From Bacteroidota bacterium (lineage in GTDB: Bacteria > Bacteroidota > Bacteroidia > NS11-12g > UBA955): a stretch of DNA of 13,636 nt. Shown piece after piece: positions 1 through 7,330 of this stretch. The notes under the pieces are model-generated. The model was not told where the DNA came from and searched no databases. It saw only the letters and a list, made by a program, of their open reading frames with translations. The stretch's first letter is position 1, and each line of letters starts with the position of its first letter. The position numbers and the translations under genes were made by a program. The stretch covers positions 1 to 13,636 of the forward strand of contig CANHGC010000012.1 of assembly GCA_947460045.1 (NCBI GenBank), given 5' to 3'.

Positions 1-168
1 GCCAAACCCTGCAGCCGATGCATCCTCACCACCATAGACCCCATTACCCTGGAGCGGGGCGACGAGCCCTTGCGCACCCTCAGCACCTATCGCAAAGAGA
101 ACAACAAAATCCTTTTCGGCGCCAACGCCCTCTGCCTCAAACCGGGAAAAATTAGCATATCAAAGTAA
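1..168 (+). CDS. MOSC-domain protein (YcbX/mARC-like), C-terminal fragment
   Basis: Frame 1 is open from the window edge to TAA at 166-168 and gives the last 55 residues of a protein. It begins AKPCSRCILTTIDP, then EPLRTLSTYRK and KILFGANAL. The K-P-C-x-x-C-I-x-T-x-D-P block followed by EPL-TL-x-x-R and FG-x-N is the hallmark of the MOSC C-terminal domain of YcbX and the mitochondrial amidoxime-reducing component. In that family a cysteine in this block binds the molybdenum of the cofactor. These enzymes reduce N-hydroxylated compounds. The protein ends in GKISISK, a few residues earlier than family members that finish with a G-x-I-x-V-G-D-x-V strand, so the last strand is slightly shortened. 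The rest of the gene is outside the window. Confidence 0.85.
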   Translation, partial: AKPCSRCILTTIDPITLERGDEPLRTLSTYRKENNKILFGANALCLKPGKISISK

Positions 169-228
169 ACTTTCAACCGCTCAACACGTCTAATCCACGG
201 GTTCAAATCCATACAATCACCCACTTTT

Positions 229-1599
229 ATGAAAACCACGCCCTGTTTCACCGCCGCTTGGATAGCCATCATCGCCCTCACCGCCTTCATCGCCCCACAA
301 AAAGCATCGGCACAAACCACCTACTTCCCGCCAAATACCGGCACCTGGGAAACCACATCGCCCCAAAGTTTGGGATGGTGCGATGCCAATATCGACAGCC
401 TCTACAACTACCTCAACCAGAAAAATACCAAAGCCTTCATCATCCTCAAAGACGGTAAAATTGTACTCGAAAAATACTTCGGCAACTTCACCCAAGACAG
501 CATCTGGTATTGGGCATCGGCCGGAAAAACCCTCACCGCCTTCACCGTAGGATTGGCCCAGCAAGACGGTCTGCTCAAACTCAGCGACGCTTCCAGCAAA
601 TACCTCGGCACGGGATGGAGTTCACTCAGCAGCGCGCGCGAAGACAGCATCAAAATATGGCACCACCTCACCATGACCACAGGTTTGAACGATGCCGGAG
701 CCGACCCCGATTGCACCCTGCCCGCCTGCCTTACTTACAAAGCCGCCGCCGGCACCCGCTGGGCTTATCACAACGCGCCATACACACTACTCGATCAAGT
801 CATTGAAGGCGCCACCGGTGGAAACCTCAACCTGTACATGGCCAAAAAATTCACCACCACCATTGGCATGAAAGGCCTTTTCGTGAAAACCGGCTACCTC
901 AACGTGTACTTCTCAAACGCCCGCACCATGGCACGTTTCGGCCTGCTTCTGCTCAACAAAGGCAAATGGAACGGCACCACAATCATGAGCGATACCCAAT
1001 ACTTCCGGGAACAAACCAACAGCAGTCAAACCATCAACCCCAGCTACGGATACCTCACATGGCTCAATGGCAAATCGGCCTTCATGGCACCCGGTTCTCA
1101 ATTTCGTTTCCCCGGTAGCCTCAACCCCAACGCACCCGCCGATATGTATTGCGCATGGGGCAAAAACGGACAGTATATCAACGTGGTTCCAAGTCAAAAG
1201 TTGGTCTTAATTCGAATGGGCAACGCCCCCGGTGGCACTGGCTCTGCGTCAATGGCCGTGGGCTTCAACGACGTGATCTGGACCTTCGTAAACCGATTGC
1301 CCTGTTCCTCCGCCACCCACACAATCCCCGCAAATCACTTCACCCTCTATCCCAACCCCGTAAAAGCCGGATCAAACATCACCCTGCAAACCGCCAACAA
1401 TGAAGGCAATCACGCCATCTCTTCTGTTTTTCTGTGCGATGCGATGGGCCGTTCTCTTGGCCAATGGACTTTCTCAAATCAAGACAAAAACGCCAACACA
1501 ACCCACATCGCCCTGCCCGAAACACTGCCGAGCGGCGCCTATACCCTTCGAATAGAAACCCAAAACCACACCGAAGCTTTGCCCTTGATTGTGCACTAA
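229..1599 (+). CDS. Secreted serine hydrolase (beta-lactamase/NylB-like fold) with T9SS sorting domain
   Basis: The 456-aa product begins with a signal peptide (K2, hydrophobic core to about residue 22, likely cleavage after the ASA near 26-28). The serine hydrolase domain spans about 40-355. It has the S-x-x-K nucleophile motif S97-A-G-K100, a Y-x-N motif Y180-H-N182, and W310-G-K-N-G-Q315 where class C beta-lactamases carry the third (KTG/HxG) motif. This W-G-x-x-G-Q form is what I would expect of NylB-like esterases/amidases rather than true beta-lactamases. Residues about 371-456 form a T9SS type A sorting domain: F-T-L-Y-P-N-P-V, then D-A-M-G-R, then L-P-S-G-A-Y-T-L-R. The protein should therefore cross the outer membrane and be attached or released there. 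The substrate is unknown; a hydrolase of esters, amides or peptides is most likely. It is probably monocistronic: it starts 60 bp after the MOSC gene and ends 5 bp from a convergent gene. Confidence 0.9.
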   Translation: MKTTPCFTAAWIAIIALTAFIAPQKASAQTTYFPPNTGTWETTSPQSLGWCDANIDSLYNYLNQKNTKAFIILKDGKIVLEKYFGNFTQDSIWYWASAGKTLTAFTVGLAQQDGLLKLSDASSKYLGTGWSSLSSAREDSIKIWHHLTMTTGLNDAGADPDCTLPACLTYKAAAGTRWAYHNAPYTLLDQVIEGATGGNLNLYMAKKFTTTIGMKGLFVKTGYLNVYFSNARTMARFGLLLLNKGKWNGTTIMSDTQYFREQTNSSQTINPSYGYLTWLNGKSAFMAPGSQFRFPGSLNPNAPADMYCAWGKNGQYINVVPSQKLVLIRMGNAPGGTGSASMAVGFNDVIWTFVNRLPCSSATHTIPANHFTLYPNPVKAGSNITLQTANNEGNHAISSVFLCDAMGRSLGQWTFSNQDKNANTTHIALPETLPSGAYTLRIETQNHTEALPLIVH

Positions 1600-1604
1600 T
1601 CCCT

Positions 1605-2837
1605 TCAAGCCTCAATCAAACAGGTTTCTGTCGATTTTTTTCGAACAAACACCAAGCGATACAAAAGCGCCAACAGCACCATCGCGACAGCCATCTGACC
1701 CCAAATCCCCAGGGGCCATAAAATCCAATACCCCAAAATTGAAAATAACAACAACCTAGAAGATTCTATCAATCCAAAATAGCGGTATATGCGCCCTCCA
1801 ATGAGGTAGGAGGCCTGAACAATGTTGCCAATCCAAAGAACAAATGAGAACACCTCGGCGACCACGGGCATGGATTTGTAAATGTATAGCGTAACCACAA
1901 ACCCAAAAATCCCTGAGATCAACAGGTAAAGGGCCCATGGCATCTGATGGGCATAAATCCCATCGTTTTCCGATGAATTTTCTTCCAAACCCGCCGCATC
2001 CTCTGTTTTCATCGGCAACCCACCCGCCGGAACCCAGCCCGGAGGCATAAACAACATCCGCATTTTATCGCCCCAACCGCGAATTTGTAGGATCGAACTG
2101 CCCAAATATTTGAAATGATAAAAAATGGCGTGCACCGGATTCTTGTCCTCATAATCCGAAACCAAACCATACTCAACCGGCTCCGTTTCCTCCTGATAAG
2201 TCCCAAACATGCGGTCCCAAATGATCAACGCGGAACCATAATTCTTGTCGATGTAGATGTCGTTCTTGCCGTGATGCACCCTGTGGTGCGATGGGGTCAC
2301 AATCACATATTCCAACCAACCCAACTTGGGAATATAGGAAGTATGAACAAAAAAATCATGCAATCCCACCACCTTAAACGTTATCACCAACACCAACGGA
2401 TCAAAACCCAACACCGGCAATACCATCCAAAAAGGAATTCGAAACAACCCCTGAAAAGGCGATGTGCGAAAACCGTTCGATAAATTAAAATACGTTGAAG
2501 AATGATGCGTAACATGTCCGGCCCACAAGAAATTGACGCGATGCGAACACCGATGATACCAATACGCCACCAAATCAACAAACACAAACGCCAGCAACCA
2601 CTGTCGCCAATCGTTCGGCAAAGCGAAAACTTGAAAATGCGTTTGCGAAAACTTCAAACACACAAAAAGCCCAAACAGATACAACAACGCCCCAAATTGA
2701 TCAATGGCACCAATGGCCATATTCATCACCGTATTAGACCCCTCATACATTTGGTCGTTTCGCTTCACACTAAACCACCATTCAAGGGCTATCAAAAGCA
2801 AAAAAACAGGAATCAGTAGGGCGATGTAATTGGGCAT
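1605..2837 (-). CDS. Sterol desaturase / fatty acid hydroxylase family membrane protein (alkylglycerol monooxygenase-like)
   Basis: I start the protein at the ATG at 2837 (MPNYIALLIP), giving 410 aa. The frame is open to an ATG at 2960, but that would add 41 residues encoded by the repeat-bearing intergenic region and would place a non-family tail before the first membrane segment. Numbered from 2837, the eight-histidine di-iron signature is clear: H95-x3-H99, H108-x-x-H111-H112, H160/H165, and H184-H185-x-x-H188-H189. Hydrophobic segments lie near residues 4-20, 48-62, 80-95, 130-160 and, after the catalytic part, 300-395 (several helices). The long membrane tail after the His boxes resembles alkylglycerol monooxygenase-type members (about 400-450 aa) more than short sterol desaturases. 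Family members use di-iron and O2 to hydroxylate or desaturate lipids in the membrane; the substrate here cannot be read from sequence. It converges with the serine hydrolase across 5 bp. Confidence 0.88.
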   Translation of the reverse strand: MPNYIALLIPVFLLLIALEWWFSVKRNDQMYEGSNTVMNMAIGAIDQFGALLYLFGLFVCLKFSQTHFQVFALPNDWRQWLLAFVFVDLVAYWYHRCSHRVNFLWAGHVTHHSSTYFNLSNGFRTSPFQGLFRIPFWMVLPVLGFDPLVLVITFKVVGLHDFFVHTSYIPKLGWLEYVIVTPSHHRVHHGKNDIYIDKNYGSALIIWDRMFGTYQEETEPVEYGLVSDYEDKNPVHAIFYHFKYLGSSILQIRGWGDKMRMLFMPPGWVPAGGLPMKTEDAAGLEENSSENDGIYAHQMPWALYLLISGIFGFVVTLYIYKSMPVVAEVFSFVLWIGNIVQASYLIGGRIYRYFGLIESSRLLLFSILGYWILWPLGIWGQMAVAMVLLALLYRLVFVRKKSTETCLIEA

Positions 2838-3150
2838 ATTTTTAGGTTTTACGAATTTCCACCAACGCAAAAACTTCGGTGTACGGAAAATTGCAACCAC
2901 CCCAACAAAAATTACGGAAAATTGCAACTGCAATACTACAACCCACCACAACAAACCCAACCTAAACCACTTTAAAACAAGTAATTACGAAAAATAAACC
3001 AACAATTTTGCAACTAAAAAAAAATAGAGCGAGTTGCAATTATCCGTAATTACAAACCCTACTTTTTGCGATTTTCCGTAATCCCACATCAACAGATTCA
3101 CATCCAATCAAAAAATCAATCGTATTTCCCCAAAAACGAAATAACTTGCA
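2838..3150. other. Divergent intergenic region, AT-rich, with a symmetric repeat array
   Basis: This 313-bp stretch separates the 5' ends of the desaturase (-) and the AAA+ fusion gene (+). It must carry both promoters. No perfect TAnnTTTG was found on either strand; the nearest are TACTTTTTG at 3059-3067 (+) and TAATTTTTG on the minus strand at about 2905-2913, each one base too long. Four copies of a 16-19 bp element fill the region (listed separately). Minor elements are a perfect palindrome ATTGCA-AC-TGCAAT at 2921-2934 and an 8-bp inverted repeat TTGCAACT/AGTTGCAA at 3008-3015 and 3032-3039. Confidence 0.7.
2882..3082. repeat. Four-copy repeat element, two direct plus two inverted
   Basis: The element attacggaaaattgcaact is complete at 2911-2929. 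Its core tacggaaaattgcaac is exact at 2882-2897 and 2913-2928 (31 bp apart). The reverse complement occurs at 3032-3050 (agttgcaattatccgtaat, one mismatch over 19) and at 3066-3082 (ttgcgattttccgtaat, one mismatch over 17), 32 bp apart. A half copy, attacgaaaaat, is at 2984-2995 with one mismatch over 12. Spacing of about three helical turns within each pair, and the mirror arrangement of the pairs, look like binding sites for a dimeric or cooperative DNA-binding protein between two divergent genes. What binds is unknown. Confidence 0.75.
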
Positions 3151-5124
3151 ATGGGTCTTATGTACACTTCAATTCTAAATACCATTGACGATTCCGACAA
3201 ACAACTTGGATTCCTGTTTACCAAGCGAGAAAACACCCACCTCATACAACTCTGTGAGTACTTTGATGAACGAGAGCACGACCAAATACGGTTGGTCGAT
3301 ATCATGGAAATCGACGAGGCCTGCACGGAGGGTGAAAGCACCATCGCCAACAACAAACGAATCCTGTGGAAAGCCCTCAAAGACTGGGCACAACTCCTCA
3401 ATGCACCACTCCCCGTAATGCAAAAAATGGGGGCCATGTTGGACGCCATCAACATACCCGTGGCCGAAGAAATTGCCGCCAAACCCCGCAACCTCACCCT
3501 GGCCAAAATACAAGCCAAACACCTGTTCGAAGACACAGAAGTCAGCAACGAAGACCTAGAGGCCATCACCCTCACCATCAAACATTTGCTACTACCACCG
3601 AGCGATCTCCAACCCATTTGGGCCGAAATGGCAGGTCCTCATTACAGCGATTGGATCAACAACATCGATCAACAAGAAGTGCATTGGGAAAACGTGATCA
3701 AAGTTTCTCGCTATGGACTGCTCATCGCCCTGTGTAACCTCGATACCAACACCACCGCCATGGAGCATTTCCACAAAGTGGTAAACCAACGCCAACACCG
3801 TAAAAACGAAGACCTTATCCCCTTTTACATGTGGTTGGGTTTTAAGTCGTTCACCAGCCGACCCATTTACTGGTGGGTGGATTGCGACTACGGCAAAGTC
3901 AAAGCCAGCGGTGCCGACCTCAACAGTTGCAGGGCCTACATTTTTGGCGGATTCATCATTTTTAAAACCTATTACAATGGGCTCATGATTCAGCCCGATG
4001 AAATCAAAGATTTGGCGCCAGGATTGGATGCCATCAACGATGTGCGATACATTTCGTTCAAAGTAAAAGGGGAGCGACAGCCCTACCGGATTTCCAACAT
4101 CGCAACCAAGGAAGACTACGACTTTTTATACAGTTTCTTGTCGAACATTCCCATCCATGGCACCACCGAGGCCGATCGTTTGGTGGTGATTGCCGATGAG
4201 TTTGAAGACAAACCCACTTCCGACAAGCCCGCGCCGGCAACTGACCCCGTAAAACCGCCAAAACCCGCCGAATCGCCCGGAAAAACCCCAAGCAAATCAA
4301 CCAAAGACACCGCAGACAGCAATCCATTTGATGAGTTGGAAGCGTTGGTGGGCATCGCCGAGGTAAAAGAGCAAATTAAAAGTTTGAGCAACCTTATTAA
4401 GGTGCAGCAGATGCGAAAAGACAAAGGCATGCAGGCGGTACAGGTTTCGTTACACAGCGTTTTCACGGGTGCGCCAGGCACAGGAAAGACCACCGTGGCC
4501 CGTTTGTATGCTGGCATCCTCAAGGAACTGGGAATTTTGAAAAAAGGCCATTTGGTGGAAGTGGATCGCACCGAATTGGTGGCCGGGTATTTGGGTCAGA
4601 CCGCCATGAAAACCGAAGGCATCATCAACCAAGCCATGGATGGGGTGTTGTTCATCGACGAAGCCTATAGTTTGGCGCCGCAAGACGCAGAAGACAGCTA
4701 CGGCGACGAGGCGGTGAACGTATTGTTGAAGCGCATGGAAGACGACCGGGATCGCTTTGTGGTGATTGTGGCCGGCTATGCCGAAGAGATGCACCAATTC
4801 ATTGATTCCAACCCGGGTTTGAGCAGTCGATTCTCCAGATACATTGAGTTCCCAAATTACAGTGCGAAGGACTTGGTAGAGATTTTCTCGAAGATTTGCG
4901 CCAAGAACGAATACCGTTTGGGCGATGGGATGGCCGAAGCCTTGGAAGCACATTTTGAATCCCAATTGACCGGTGCCGACCGCAAATTTGGCAATGCCCG
5001 ATACGCGCGAAATTTGTTTGAGAAGCTCCTCGAGCAGCAGAGCAATCGGGTGGCTGCGTTATCGGATCCCACCGAAACCGACATCAGCACTTTGGAAAAG
5101 GGCGATTTGGAATCACGCTACTAA
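3151..5124 (+). CDS. AAA+ ATPase of CbxX/CfxQ type with large uncharacterised N-terminal region
   Basis: The 657-aa protein has three parts. Residues 1 to about 350 match no family I can name; they look mostly helical up to about 230, then carry a more strand-rich, aromatic stretch (R-P-I-Y-W-W-V at 237-243, Y-I-F-G-G-F-I-I-F-K at 263-272). Residues about 352-392 are a Pro/Lys/Ser/Thr/Asp-rich flexible linker. Residues about 393-657 are an AAA+ domain: Walker A G440-A-P-G-T-G-K446-T-T, pore loop V477-A-G-Y480-L-G-Q-T, Walker B F501-I-D503-E504, sensor 1 V-I-V-A-G542-Y, arginine finger S-S-R560-F-S-R563, and a helical lid with F613-G-N-A-R617. The domain resembles CbbX (red-type Rubisco activase), SpoVK and the ESX ATPase EccA. 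All catalytic residues are present, so it should be an active hexameric remodeller. Its target is unknown and no Rubisco is nearby. Met4 (3160) is an alternative start. Leucine codons change from mainly CTC before the linker to mainly TTG in the AAA+ part. Confidence 0.88.
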   Translation: MGLMYTSILNTIDDSDKQLGFLFTKRENTHLIQLCEYFDEREHDQIRLVDIMEIDEACTEGESTIANNKRILWKALKDWAQLLNAPLPVMQKMGAMLDAINIPVAEEIAAKPRNLTLAKIQAKHLFEDTEVSNEDLEAITLTIKHLLLPPSDLQPIWAEMAGPHYSDWINNIDQQEVHWENVIKVSRYGLLIALCNLDTNTTAMEHFHKVVNQRQHRKNEDLIPFYMWLGFKSFTSRPIYWWVDCDYGKVKASGADLNSCRAYIFGGFIIFKTYYNGLMIQPDEIKDLAPGLDAINDVRYISFKVKGERQPYRISNIATKEDYDFLYSFLSNIPIHGTTEADRLVVIADEFEDKPTSDKPAPATDPVKPPKPAESPGKTPSKSTKDTADSNPFDELEALVGIAEVKEQIKSLSNLIKVQQMRKDKGMQAVQVSLHSVFTGAPGTGKTTVARLYAGILKELGILKKGHLVEVDRTELVAGYLGQTAMKTEGIINQAMDGVLFIDEAYSLAPQDAEDSYGDEAVNVLLKRMEDDRDRFVVIVAGYAEEMHQFIDSNPGLSSRFSRYIEFPNYSAKDLVEIFSKICAKNEYRLGDGMAEALEAHFESQLTGADRKFGNARYARNLFEKLLEQQSNRVAALSDPTETDISTLEKGDLESRY

Positions 5125-5134
5125 CAGAACCCCA

Positions 5135-5142
5135 TATATTTG
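5135..5142 (+). promoter_or_regulatory. Bacteroidota -7 promoter box for the lipoprotein gene
   Basis: TATATTTG, an exact match to the Bacteroidota TAnnTTTG box, lies in the 38-bp gap between the AAA+ gene and the lipoprotein ATG at 5163, which would give a leader of roughly 10-15 nt. The only TTG upstream (5107-5109) is 25 bp away, too far for a normal -33 box, so the promoter may be weak. An AGGAA run at 5156-5160 sits just before the ATG, close for a ribosome binding site. Confidence 0.5.
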
Positions 5143-5162
5143 ACCAAATAAAAACAGGAATC

Positions 5163-6071
5163 ATGAACGCAAAAACCAAGTTCGCACTGCTTTTTTTGTC
5201 GATACTCTTCTCCGCCTGCAGCATTACACCCAAATACCATTCTTTTGGATATCACATCGAATGGAAACAAAATTTCAATAAAAAAGAACCGCGCACAGCA
5301 TCCACAAAAGACATGGGTGAAAAAACCCGTGAATTCAAAGCCGTTGAACAAAACCCGCGCCGCCTTAAAACGCCCAATGCCGACCCGCAAAAATTAACCA
5401 CCCCGCAAAAAATCGAACTCGGCGGGGTTGAAGTAAAATCCTTATGGAGGGTTGGTGATCAAAAAACAACCAAGCAACCACAAAAGAAATATACATCCAG
5501 TTATCTCGTTTCAGAATTTTCAGGCACTTCTGACACCCCAATCACCACCAAACAACTGCGCAAATTGGCTCCCAACCCGCCCATAGTGGTTAAAATCAAT
5601 AGACATTTGAGAATAATTTATGCAGCGACAATAGCAGTCGCCATTGGTTTTTGCTATTGTTTTTTTCTTGTGTTAGATTATATATTCTATGGCAACTTAC
5701 CCATGTATTACGAACTTGTTTTTCTGGGGCTTGCAGTGGGTCCCATATTACTCTGCGTGTTCGCAATTTTCCAATTTAGACTTTTCAACAAACGACAGAA
5801 AATCTTAAGCGAACTTTATGTCAAAAACCTCAAAGCCGTTCGAATACTAAAAAACCTGGATGACATGAGCTACGTAGGTTTGTTACTCGGAGTGATCGGA
5901 GCCCCTATTTATCACATTATATGGTATTTTACATTTAAAAAACTTGAATCTCTAGAACCCAACAACCCTTACATCGAACTCCGAAAACGCAAAACCAAAT
6001 GGAATATGGCGCCTGGATATTTGAGCTTGTTGTACTATTTATTGATCTTCCTTTTAAGATTATTCATCTAA
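5163..6071 (+). CDS. Putative lipoprotein with a multi-pass membrane domain, function unknown
   Basis: The 302-aa product begins with a lipoprotein-type signal (basic start, hydrophobic F7-F16, lipobox-like L-F-S-A-C19). The motif F28-G-Y-H-I-E-W34 follows; I recall similar G-Y-H-V-E-W motifs just after the lipid cysteine of many uncharacterised flavobacterial lipoproteins. Residues 35-145 are polar, basic and probably disordered. Hydrophobic segments are at about 151-175, 183-205, 237-256 and 286-302, so the protein is very likely held in the inner membrane by both lipid and helices. No acidic residues follow C19, so there is no surface-export signal of the Bacteroidota type. If residues 1-18 are not cleaved they would act as another anchor. 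It lies 38 bp after the AAA+ gene and 104 bp before the VWA gene, on the same strand. I recognise no enzymatic motif. Confidence 0.7.
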   Translation: MNAKTKFALLFLSILFSACSITPKYHSFGYHIEWKQNFNKKEPRTASTKDMGEKTREFKAVEQNPRRLKTPNADPQKLTTPQKIELGGVEVKSLWRVGDQKTTKQPQKKYTSSYLVSEFSGTSDTPITTKQLRKLAPNPPIVVKINRHLRIIYAATIAVAIGFCYCFFLVLDYIFYGNLPMYYELVFLGLAVGPILLCVFAIFQFRLFNKRQKILSELYVKNLKAVRILKNLDDMSYVGLLLGVIGAPIYHIIWYFTFKKLESLEPNNPYIELRKRKTKWNMAPGYLSLLYYLLIFLLRLFI

Positions 6072-6175
6072 ACTACCCTGAATACCAAGTCCTTCGCAAA
6101 TACTGAGAAAAACACCAAAACTCCCTGTAAAACCTAGAACTAAACAAGGAGTACTTTGTTACCTTCACACAAACA

Positions 6176-7324
6176 ATGGAAGGGATCAATTTCAATCAGG
6201 GCAAAGGGTTTATCATCAGCAAGCACATTCCCGAAGACATCGAACCCTTCGACCGTGTGTTTGAAATCTTTAAAGAGCTGATCACCCACACCTCGGGCGA
6301 CCTAGACGAAGCCTTCGACTGGCTCGATTCACTCGACAAAGAATACAACATTTTCTCCGCCGAATACACCATCCACGACTTCGAAGAAGACCTCAAAAAA
6401 CGGGGTTATATCAAAGAGGAAATCGAACTCAAAGATGATGGCGATGGCGATAAAAATGGCAAAGGCAAAAACCTGCTCACCGCCAAACTCGAAGCAGCCC
6501 TCAGAGAGCATGCCCTCGACCAAATCTTCGGCAAACTCAAGAAAAGCGGCGCCGGGAACCATCGAACCAACAAATTTGGCGTGGGCGATGAACGCGATGG
6601 CGAAACCCGCGAATTCCGATTTGGCGACGAATTGGCCCAAGTGAACATGTCCGAAAGCCTCAAAAACGCCCAAATCAACCACGGCATTTCAGACCTCAAA
6701 CTCACCGAAGACGATTTGGTGGTGGATGAAACCAAACACAAAGCCCAAATGAGCACCGTGCTCATGATCGACATCAGTCACTCCATGATTTTATACGGCG
6801 AAGACCGCATCACCCCCGCCAAAAAAGTGGCCATGGCACTGGTAGAACTCATCCGTAGGAAATACCCCAAAGACGCCATCGACATCATCGTTTTTGGCAA
6901 TGAATCCTGGTCGATCAGCGTCAAAGACCTTCCTTACCTGCAAGTGGGACCCTATCACACCAATACCGTGGCGGGCCTTGAATTGGCGATGGACATTCTG
7001 CGCAGAAAACGCAACACCAACAAGCAAATTTTCATGATCACCGATGGCAAGCCCAGCTGCGTAAAATTGCCCAACGGCGAACTCTACAAAAACAGCAACG
7101 GACTAGACGAATACATCGTGTCGAAATGCCTCAACATGGCCGCACAAGCCCGAAAACTCAAGATTTCCATTACCACCTTCATGATCGCCCAAGACCCCTA
7201 CCTCAGGCAGTTCGTGGAACGCTTCACCGCCCAAAACAAAGGCAAAGCCTTCCTCACCGGATTGTCAGATCTCGGTCAAATGATCTTTGAAGATTACGAA
7301 AAAAATAGAATCAAACGCATCTAA
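6176..7324 (+). CDS. VWA-domain protein, partner of the MoxR ATPase
   Basis: The 382-aa cytoplasmic protein has no signal peptide. Residues 1-80 are an acidic helical region. Residues 86-98 form a D/G/K/N-rich low-complexity loop (K-D-D-G-D-G-D-K-N-G-K-G-K), and 99-180 look like a helical linker. The von Willebrand factor A domain covers about 190-375 with a complete MIDAS: D199-x-S201-x-S203, a threonine in the H-T-N-T stretch (T262 or T264), and T289-D290-G291. It should bind a divalent metal and, through it, an acidic partner side chain. Genes of this kind usually sit beside a MoxR-family AAA+ ATPase, as here where the next gene starts 6 bp after the stop. By analogy with ViaA/RavA and the ChlD/ChlI subunits of magnesium chelatase, it likely couples the ATPase to a target. 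The region just before the ATG contains GTACTTTGTTACCTTCAC (6151-6168), a possible degenerate promoter that would give a very short leader. Confidence 0.88.
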   Translation: MEGINFNQGKGFIISKHIPEDIEPFDRVFEIFKELITHTSGDLDEAFDWLDSLDKEYNIFSAEYTIHDFEEDLKKRGYIKEEIELKDDGDGDKNGKGKNLLTAKLEAALREHALDQIFGKLKKSGAGNHRTNKFGVGDERDGETREFRFGDELAQVNMSESLKNAQINHGISDLKLTEDDLVVDETKHKAQMSTVLMIDISHSMILYGEDRITPAKKVAMALVELIRRKYPKDAIDIIVFGNESWSISVKDLPYLQVGPYHTNTVAGLELAMDILRRKRNTNKQIFMITDGKPSCVKLPNGELYKNSNGLDEYIVSKCLNMAAQARKLKISITTFMIAQDPYLRQFVERFTAQNKGKAFLTGLSDLGQMIFEDYEKNRIKRI

Positions 7325-7330
7325 TCACCC

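Noticed and set aside
199..210. GGGTTCAAATCC, which looks like a tRNA T arm.
   Set aside because: The flanks do not pair and there is no anticodon or acceptor arm around it.
2838..2960. N-terminal extension of the desaturase to the ATG at 2960.
   Set aside because: It would translate the repeat region and exceed the usual family start; the ATG at 2837 directly precedes the first membrane helix.
3108..3617. A 169-codon minus frame overlapping the start of the AAA+ gene.
   Set aside because: It is antisense to a well-supported coding region and its Ser/Arg-rich composition shows no domain.
4318..5124. Calling the AAA+ protein a Rubisco activase (CbbX).
   Set aside because: The AAA+ domain is similar, but the large N-terminal region and the absence of Rubisco genes in the window do not support that role.
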